From positions 1 to 19,868 of the forward strand of contig CACXGR010000096.1 in NCBI GenBank assembly GCA_902767235.1: DNA of 19,868 nucleotides. The letters run 5' to 3'. This stretch comes from an uncultured Lachnospiraceae bacterium (GTDB taxonomy: Bacteria; Bacillota; Clostridia; Lachnospirales; Lachnospiraceae). Shown one piece after another: positions 14,417 through 19,868 of this stretch. A model generated the notes under the pieces. That model saw nothing but the letters and a program-made list of their open reading frames with translations. It made no database searches and was not told the origin of the DNA. Made by a program: the position numbers and the translations under genes. Numbering within the stretch: position 1 is the first letter of the stretch; the number at the start of each line of letters is the position of its first letter.

Positions 14417-15340
14417 TCAAACAAGCCCGTGGTAGATCTCGCCTGCCCTGATATCCTCCTGCATGGTCCTTTGGAGCTCTTTGATATCTGCGAACCGCTT
14501 TTCCGGTCTGCGGAAAGTGAGAAGCTTCACGTCCGCGTATTCTCCGTAGAGGTCTCCGGAAAAATGGTAGAGATATGTCTCAACCGTCGTCCGATGCTCA
14601 TCCGTGACCGTCGGCTTGATGCCGATATTGGTCATACCTTTGAATACCCGGCCGTCAGCCTTCACCTCCGAGTAATAGACGCCGAAAGGCGGGAGCAGCT
14701 TATCTGCCGGCGGGATCTGATTGAGCGTGGGGATCCCGATCCTTCTTCCGAGCGCCCTTCCGTGGACGATCTTTCCCGTGATCCTGTAGGGTTCCCCGAG
14801 GCAGGCCGCCGCCTCCTCCATCTCCCCTTTCTCCACGAGTTCCCGGATCAGTGTCGAGCTGATGATCTTTCTGTTTCTCTCTATTTTGTCGATCTTGCGC
14901 GCCTCGAAGCCGAGATGCCTTGCCAGAGAGGACATGAGTTCAAAGTTGCCCTTTCCCATCGCGCCAAAAGACAGATCCGTCCCGGCGGCCACAAAGGCGG
15001 CGTTCATTCTCCCCCGCAGGATATCGATCACAAAATTCTCCGGAGATATGGCTGCTGTCTCTTTATTAAAAGGAAATTCCACAAGAATGTCGATCCCGAT
15101 CTCTTCAAAGAGCTGTCTCTTTTCGCTGTTCGTTGAGAGTTCCCTCGACGGATTCATTCCAAAAAATATTTCCGGCGACGGGTCAAATGTGAAGACAGCC
15201 GCTTTAAGACCATCCTCTTTCTGCGCGATGATCTCGTTCAAAAGCTTTCTGTGTCCCTGATGGAGCCCGTCGAATTTGCCGATCGCCACTGCCGTGGGTT
15301 CCTCGATCCTGAACTGTGTTGTACCGCTGATTATCTGCAT
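14417..15340 (-). CDS. ribF: Bifunctional riboflavin kinase / FAD synthetase
   Basis: Makes FMN from riboflavin and ATP, then FAD from FMN. The 307 residues match the bifunctional family. The N-terminal nucleotidyltransferase domain (about 1-160) has GKFDGLHQGH with the HxGH motif (27-30) and FTFDPSPEIFF, plus ISSTLIRELVEKG (near 150-165). The C-terminal riboflavin kinase domain (about 180-300) has the GIPTLN motif (202-207) and GVYYSEV, then METYLYHF-like VETYLYHFSGDLYG with the catalytic Glu. The ATG is preceded by AAAGGA. It follows truB by 21 bases and ends the infB-rbfA-nrnA-truB-ribF run. Confidence 0.96.
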   Translation of the reverse strand: MQIISGTTQFRIEEPTAVAIGKFDGLHQGHRKLLNEIIAQKEDGLKAAVFTFDPSPEIFFGMNPSRELSTNSEKRQLFEEIGIDILVEFPFNKETAAISPENFVIDILRGRMNAAFVAAGTDLSFGAMGKGNFELMSSLARHLGFEARKIDKIERNRKIISSTLIRELVEKGEMEEAAACLGEPYRITGKIVHGRALGRRIGIPTLNQIPPADKLLPPFGVYYSEVKADGRVFKGMTNIGIKPTVTDEHRTTVETYLYHFSGDLYGEYADVKLLTFRRPEKRFADIKELQRTMQEDIRAGEIYHGLV

Positions 15341-15361
15341 GTCGATCCTTTCCGGGTTTAT

Positions 15362-16282
15362 TTAAGACAGGAACATTTTTACACTTTTCATCTCATCAGA
15401 AGATCCGTCATATCTGTACAGTGCGTAGAACTTGTCGTTCCGGTCATACATTCTCACGTATCCGTCCTGCGTCCCAGGCGCAAGATCCGTCATCTTTCTC
15501 CTGACTGTATTTCCATTTAGAAGATAGCGCATTCCCGCCTCTTCCACATGGACGCGCGGCGCCTCTTCAAAAAAGTCATCCACAGGAAGGATATACCCCC
15601 TGATCTTTTCGGGGTCATCGGACTTCATGATGGCTTCCGCCTCATCCAGTGTGATCGCCTCGCTTAAAGTAAAACGCCCGACCCTTGTCCTGAGGAGATG
15701 CTCCATTGCCGCTCCCGTGCCGAGTTTTTCGCCAATGTCGCTGCACAGTGTACGGATATAGGTCCCCTTGGAGCACCGGACGCGGAAAGTAACAAGCGGA
15801 AGTTCGATCTTTTGGATCTCCATCTCGTAGATCGTGATCTCCCTTGCTGCCCGCTCTACTGTCTTTCCCTGTCTGGCCAGCTGATAGAGGCGCTTGCCGT
15901 TCACTTTGACAGCGGAATACATAGGAGGGATCTGACTGATCTTCCCTGTAAAAGCTGCCATCACTTCCCGTATTTTCTCCTCGGGCGCCAGTCTCACGAC
16001 CTCTTCTGCGGGGATGCACCCTTTGATCTCGCCGCTCATGTCCTGCGTGTCCGTCTGCACGCCCAGACGCATCACAGCTGTATACTCCTTGTCCCGATCC
16101 GCGATCAGTTCGCAGAGTTTTGTTCCGTTACCCAAACATACAGGAAGCACTCCCTCCGCATCCGGATCGAGCGTTCCTGTATGCCCTATCTTTTTCATAT
16201 GAAGGATGCCGCGCAAGCGAGCTACCACATCGCTGGACGTATATCCCGCTTCTTTATAGATTGTCATCATTCCATGAAACAT
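15362..16282 (-). CDS. truB: tRNA pseudouridine(55) synthase TruB
   Basis: Isomerises U55 in the T-loop of most tRNAs. The 306 residues match the family. The motif GHTGTLDPDAEGVL (33-46) holds the catalytic Asp39 and the conserved His34. KEYTAVMRLGVQTDTQDMSGEI (about 65-86) and SKGTYIRTLCSDIG (near 178-191) are further TruB blocks. The C-terminal 60-70 residues form the small PUA-like domain (NGNTVRRK, DGYVRMYD). The ATG at 16282 is 7 bases after the nrnA stop, and the AAAGGA that precedes it overlaps that stop. An alternative ATG at 16270 has no ribosome binding site of its own. Confidence 0.96.
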   Translation of the reverse strand: MFHGMMTIYKEAGYTSSDVVARLRGILHMKKIGHTGTLDPDAEGVLPVCLGNGTKLCELIADRDKEYTAVMRLGVQTDTQDMSGEIKGCIPAEEVVRLAPEEKIREVMAAFTGKISQIPPMYSAVKVNGKRLYQLARQGKTVERAAREITIYEMEIQKIELPLVTFRVRCSKGTYIRTLCSDIGEKLGTGAAMEHLLRTRVGRFTLSEAITLDEAEAIMKSDDPEKIRGYILPVDDFFEEAPRVHVEEAGMRYLLNGNTVRRKMTDLAPGTQDGYVRMYDRNDKFYALYRYDGSSDEMKSVKMFLS

Positions 16283-16289
16283 GGAGATC

Positions 16290-17270
16290 TTATCCTTTCA
16301 TCGCAGCCTGCCGGGAACCTGCATGGAGCTGCTTTTCAATGTCCGCTTTGATCAGAGCGATCGCCTGCGATATCCCGGTCCGGATCGTCGCGCCGGCAGC
16401 GCGGATATGCCCTCCGCCGCCAAGGATCGACGCCGTGCGGGATACATCCACGATCTCCCTGCTCCGGAAGCTGACGCGCCAGAAGCCGTCCTCGTCCTCG
16501 TGGATATAAGCGGCGCAGTCCACGCCTTCCGTCAGCAGCATCTGCTCGGGTATCCCATCCAGGTCCTTCCGTCTTGCGCCCAGTGAGGCGAGCTCTTTTC
16601 TGTCCATCATGCAGAACTGGAACTTTCCGCCCATGATCAGTTCCGCTTTGACCAGTGCCGTGCCGAGTGCTCTCATGTTGACCACCGTTCTCTCAAAGAA
16701 CACTTCCCGGATGATGGCGCTGGCATCAAATCCGAAGGTCATCAGATGACCCGCTGCCGCCATCGTGGATTCGCCTGTATTGGAATACTGGAATACACCG
16801 GTATCCGTCACGATCCCCACATACAGCGCCCGGGCGATCTGCGCGTTCAGCCGGTCACGGCCAATGACATTGTAGACCAGTTCCGAGGCGCTGGATGCAT
16901 TGCCGTCTATATAGTTGAACTCCCCGCCTCCGCGGTTTGTTCTGTGGTGATCGATATTGATCCTGATCTTTGCCTGATCAAACAGTTCACAGGCTTTTCC
17001 GGTCCTCCCGGGATCGCTGTCAAGAACGATGAATGCGTCATATTTCTCACAGGGATCCGGGATCTCATGCAGGATCGTATCGCTGCCCGGTATATTGCGT
17101 TCCAAAGACGCCGCGAAGGTTTCCAGATAGATATCCACCTTCGCCTCAGGCCTCATTTTCCGAAGAAAGAGTGCCATGCCGCAGCATGCGCCCACGCAGT
17201 CCCCGTCAGGGTTCTCATGGCCGCTGATTCCTATTCTGCTGCAGTCTTTTAACAAATCAAGTATATTCAT
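16290..17270 (-). CDS. nrnA: DHH phosphoesterase NrnA (oligoribonuclease / pAp phosphatase)
   Basis: Member of the DHH/DHHA1 family; NrnA degrades 2-5-nucleotide RNA fragments and dephosphorylates pAp. With the ATG at 17270 the protein is 326 residues, the typical size. Metal-binding motifs are HENPDGD (18-24), VLDSD (82-86), DHHR (107-110) and TDTG (155-158), all with the expected acids present. The DHHA1 domain carries GGGGH (284-288). The frame is open to 17450, overlapping rbfA, but those 60 residues are unrelated to the family, whereas MNILDLLKDC begins the NrnA pattern. It begins 10 bases after the rbfA stop with a weak ribosome binding site, suggesting translation coupled to rbfA. rbfA-nrnA-truB is a common Firmicute order. 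Confidence 0.93.
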   Translation of the reverse strand: MNILDLLKDCSRIGISGHENPDGDCVGACCGMALFLRKMRPEAKVDIYLETFAASLERNIPGSDTILHEIPDPCEKYDAFIVLDSDPGRTGKACELFDQAKIRINIDHHRTNRGGGEFNYIDGNASSASELVYNVIGRDRLNAQIARALYVGIVTDTGVFQYSNTGESTMAAAGHLMTFGFDASAIIREVFFERTVVNMRALGTALVKAELIMGGKFQFCMMDRKELASLGARRKDLDGIPEQMLLTEGVDCAAYIHEDEDGFWRVSFRSREIVDVSRTASILGGGGHIRAAGATIRTGISQAIALIKADIEKQLHAGSRQAAMKG

Positions 17271-17280
17271 GATCGATCGC

Positions 17281-17688
17281 TCATTCTTCGTCCGGTTCAA
17301 TATCTGTATCTTCGCCTCTGGCCAGCTCCGCTCTGCGGTCCGCTGCAGTGACTTCATCAATGCGGTGAGACATCGCCACGCCGTAGGCGATGGAATCGTC
17401 CAAAATGAAGGCCAGCTCGGGCGTGTTCCTGAGATTGACCGTTCTGGCAAGCTCCCCGCGGATAAAGCGGGCTGCGCTTTTCAGTCCTTCCATCGTTCTG
17501 GCGCCTTCCTCCGCATCGCCATATACACTGATATATACTTTGCAGGTCTTCAGGTCCGGAGCCACCTCCGTCCCCGTGACGCTGGTCAGCGGGCTGATCC
17601 GCGGATCTTTGACTTCGCGCACGATGCGGGCGAGCGCTCTTTGCACTTCATCATTGATCCGGCGGTTCTTTACGCTGTTTTTTCTCAT
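17281..17688 (-). CDS. rbfA: 30S ribosome-binding factor A
   Basis: Cold-shock-related assembly factor that binds the 30S subunit near the 5' end of 16S rRNA during maturation. The 135-residue protein has the KH-like fold pattern: RRINDEVQRALARIVREVKDPRI (9-31), VTGTEVAPDLKTCKVYISVYG (37-57), then LKSAARFIRGELARTVNLRNTPELAFILDDS (about 68-98). The C-terminus is an acidic tail. Its ATG overlaps the infB stop as ATGA, indicating coupled translation. The infB-rbfA linkage is conserved in most bacteria; the ylxP-like gene found between them in B. subtilis is absent. Confidence 0.96.
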   Translation of the reverse strand: MRKNSVKNRRINDEVQRALARIVREVKDPRISPLTSVTGTEVAPDLKTCKVYISVYGDAEEGARTMEGLKSAARFIRGELARTVNLRNTPELAFILDDSIAYGVAMSHRIDEVTAADRRAELARGEDTDIEPDEE

Positions 17689-19868
17689 GTTCTGGGTACC
17701 TCAACCAAATCGTAGGCTTCCACGATATCGCCTACCTGCATCTTGTCAAATCCGGTGAATACGAGTCCGCATTCAAAACCGGCTTTCACTTCTTTGACGT
17801 CATCCTTGAATCTCTTGAGGGATGCCAGATCTCCTTCGTAGATCTGCTCTCCGTCTCTGCTGATCCTGCACTTGCATCCTCTGCGGATCACGCCGTCGAG
17901 CACATAGGAACCGGCGATGTTGCCGACTGCAGAAGCCTTGAACAGCATTCTGACTTCCACATGTCCGATGACGCGCTCCTCGTAGACAGGTGCCAGCATG
18001 CCCTTGAGTGCAGCTTCAACGGCGTCGATCGCCTGATAGATGACCTTATAGAGACGAATGTCCACGCCCTCATGCTCAGCCATCGCTTTGGCGACAGGAT
18101 CAGGACGTACGCCAAATCCGATGATCACGGCGTTGGAAGCGGAAGCAAGGGTCACATCCGACTCGTTGATGGCGCCTACGCCGCCGTGAATGACCTTGAC
18201 CACAACTTCGTCGTTGGAGAGCTTGAGAAGGCTCTGCTTGAGCGCTTCCACGGAGCCCTGGACGTCCGCCTTGATGATCAGGTTGAATTCCTTGAGCGTG
18301 CCTTCCTTCATCTGGTTGAACAGGTCATCCAGATTCATGCGCATCTTGGTATCCTCGATCAGCTCTTCCTTATGCTGGTTCTTGTAGGTCTCCGCATAAG
18401 ACTTGGCCGCATCATTTGTCTCGTGGGCGATAATGACTTCGCCTGCGCTGGGAACATCGGAGAGTCCCAGGATCTCCACAGGCTGCGAAGGCTTTGCTTC
18501 TTTGAGTCTTCTGCCCTTATCATCGATCATGGCGCGAACCTTGCCGGAGCTGGCTCCCGCGGAAATAAAGTCGCCGATATGAAGCGTGCCCTTCTGGACC
18601 AGAACGTTGGCCACAGGGCCTCTTCCCTTGTCCAGTTTAGCCTCCAGCACAAGACCTCTGGCCTTTCTGTTGGGGTTGGCTTTCAGTTCCATGATATCCG
18701 CTGTCAGAAGGATCGTCTCCAGAAGGTCTTCGATCCCCTCGCCGGTCTTTGCAGAGACAGGCACGAATTCGGTCGATCCGCCCCAGTCGGTGGGGACCAG
18801 CTCATACTCGGTCATCTCCTGTTTGACGCGGTCGACGTTTGCGCCGGGTTTATCGATCTTGTTCACTGCGACGATGATCTCGACCCCCGCCGCTTTTGCG
18901 TGATTGATCGCCTCAACCGTCTGCGGCATGACACCGTCGTCCGCTGCAACGACCAGAACTGCGATATCTGTGGAATTGGCGCCGCGCATACGCATGGCCG
19001 TGAAGGCCTCATGTCCGGGCGTATCCAGGAATGTGATGCTGCGTCCGTTCAGCGTGATCGTATAAGCGCCGATCGCCTGCGTGATGCCGCCGGCCTCTCC
19101 TCTGGTGACATTGGTCTTGCGGATCGCATCCAAAAGGGAAGTCTTACCGTGGTCAACGTGTCCCATGACGCAGATGACCGGAGGTCTGGACTCAAGCGTC
19201 TCTTCGGAGTCTTCTTCCTCGCGCAGGAGCTCTTCAATGACGTCGACCTTCTGCTCCTTCTCACAGAGAATGTCGTAGTCGAGCGCGATCTTCTCGGCTT
19301 CATCATAATCCACTTCGCTGTTCGGTGTCATGACCTGTCCTGCCAGGAAGAGCTTTTTGATGATCTCAGAGGGATTCATGTGCATAGCTTCCGCGAGTTC
19401 TCTGATCGTGAGCTTCTCGGGGATCGTGATGGTCTTGATCTGCTCTTCGACTGCCGTCTCCACCTTCTTCTCGGGGCGGATGAATCTGCCCGCCTTATTG
19501 GTGTTCTTTCTGCGGCTGTCCTCTTCGTTGTAGATCAGATCCTTCTTGGAGCGTTTGTCGCGCTCCTGATTCATCTTCCGCTTATTATCATCTCTGCGCT
19601 TATCGTTATCTCTGTTGAAAGTCTGCGCTTCGCCGGCTCTGCCTGTCGATCTGCGGCGTCCGTCAGCCTGACCGGGTCTGCCGTTCTGGCCGCCCGCTCC
19701 GGGTCTTGCGCCCTGCCGTGCTCCGGACTGGGCGCCTGTGTGCATGCCCTGGCCCGGTCTTGCACCGCGTCCGGCAAAACTGCCCTGATCACCGCTTCGG
19801 CTGTCTCTGCGGAATCCGCTTCCGTCAGAAGTACGGCCCTGGCGGTAACCGCCCTGGTCTGAGCTTCG
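17685..19868 (-). CDS. infB: Translation initiation factor IF-2 (5' end cut by window edge)
   Basis: IF-2 is the GTPase that brings fMet-tRNA to the 30S subunit and promotes subunit joining. At least 727 codons are visible; the true start lies beyond 19868, since the frame stays open to the edge and the ATG at 19745 is internal. The N-terminal part (19868 to about 19470) is a low-complexity Arg/Gly/Gln-rich and then Lys/Arg/Asp-rich disordered region. The IF2-N module follows (IPEKLTIRELAEAMHMNPSEIIKKLFLAG). The G domain has GHVDHGKTS (about 19141-19167), DTPGHEAFTAMRMRGA, and NKIDKP; domain II, domain III and the fMet-tRNA-binding C-terminal domain (IGHVEVRMLFKAS to MQVGDIVEAY) complete it. 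It overlaps rbfA by 4 bases. Long variable N-termini are normal in this family. Confidence 0.97.
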   Translation of the reverse strand, partial: RSSDQGGYRQGRTSDGSGFRRDSRSGDQGSFAGRGARPGQGMHTGAQSGARQGARPGAGGQNGRPGQADGRRRSTGRAGEAQTFNRDNDKRRDDNKRKMNQERDKRSKKDLIYNEEDSRRKNTNKAGRFIRPEKKVETAVEEQIKTITIPEKLTIRELAEAMHMNPSEIIKKLFLAGQVMTPNSEVDYDEAEKIALDYDILCEKEQKVDVIEELLREEEDSEETLESRPPVICVMGHVDHGKTSLLDAIRKTNVTRGEAGGITQAIGAYTITLNGRSITFLDTPGHEAFTAMRMRGANSTDIAVLVVAADDGVMPQTVEAINHAKAAGVEIIVAVNKIDKPGANVDRVKQEMTEYELVPTDWGGSTEFVPVSAKTGEGIEDLLETILLTADIMELKANPNRKARGLVLEAKLDKGRGPVANVLVQKGTLHIGDFISAGASSGKVRAMIDDKGRRLKEAKPSQPVEILGLSDVPSAGEVIIAHETNDAAKSYAETYKNQHKEELIEDTKMRMNLDDLFNQMKEGTLKEFNLIIKADVQGSVEALKQSLLKLSNDEVVVKVIHGGVGAINESDVTLASASNAVIIGFGVRPDPVAKAMAEHEGVDIRLYKVIYQAIDAVEAALKGMLAPVYEERVIGHVEVRMLFKASAVGNIAGSYVLDGVIRRGCKCRISRDGEQIYEGDLASLKRFKDDVKEVKAGFECGLVFTGFDKMQVGDIVEAYDLVEVPRT

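Noticed and set aside
14411..14425. TTGTTT-GAT-AAACAA inverted repeat at the ribF stop as a terminator
   Set aside because: Only 6 A/T-rich pairs with a 3-base loop and no U-run after it; too weak to call.
17271..17450. Longer nrnA reading frame overlapping rbfA
   Set aside because: The 60 extra residues are the shifted frame of rbfA and match nothing in the DHH family.
17961..19862. A 633-codon open frame on the plus strand opposite infB
   Set aside because: Same in-register mirror effect; the sense strand encodes an intact IF-2 with all GTPase motifs.

Overview
The window is a dense stretch of conserved housekeeping genes from a low-to-mid-GC Gram-positive bacterium, most likely a clostridial Firmicute of the Lachnospiraceae type. 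The evidence is the gene order (infB-rbfA-nrnA-truB-ribF-rpsO-pnp, then an Asp23-family gene-nusB-xseA-xseB-ispA-tlyA-nadK-argR-recN), purine-rich AGGAGG-like ribosome binding sites, a DUF1836 protein, and Firmicutes-type ArgR, RecN and PcrA. Base composition is close to or slightly above 50% G+C. All eighteen genes lie on the minus strand, so transcription runs from high to low coordinates. No tRNA, rRNA, insertion sequence, prophage or CRISPR array was seen, and no gene-free stretch exceeds about 160 bases.

Reading in the direction of transcription: (1) 19868-14417 holds infB (5' end outside the window, Arg/Gly-rich N-terminal tail), rbfA, nrnA, truB and ribF, a translation-initiation, ribosome-maturation and RNA-modification block. 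(2) 14416-13844 holds a clear sigma-A-type promoter and structured leader for rpsO, then two hairpins before pnp. (3) 13843-10049 holds pnp and prfC, separated by a long imperfect hairpin. (4) 10048-9960 holds a perfect 38-bp palindrome overlapping a candidate extended -10 promoter. (5) 9959-1 holds a tightly packed operon: an Asp23/Gls24 protein (positional equivalent of B. subtilis YqhY), nusB, xseA, xseB, ispA, tlyA, nadK, argR, recN, a DUF1836 protein and pcrA (3' end outside the window). Several junctions are ATGA overlaps, suggesting translational coupling.

The genes cover translation initiation and ribosome assembly (infB, rbfA, rpsO, truB, tlyA), RNA turnover (pnp, nrnA), translation termination (prfC), transcription antitermination (nusB), DNA repair (xseAB, recN, pcrA), cofactors (ribF, nadK), isoprenoid chain elongation (ispA) and arginine control (argR). 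I found no convincing undescribed system. The items most worth a second look are the palindrome at 9984-10021, the absence of dxs from its usual place between ispA and tlyA, the recN-DUF1836-pcrA linkage, and the regulatory DNA around rpsO and pnp.
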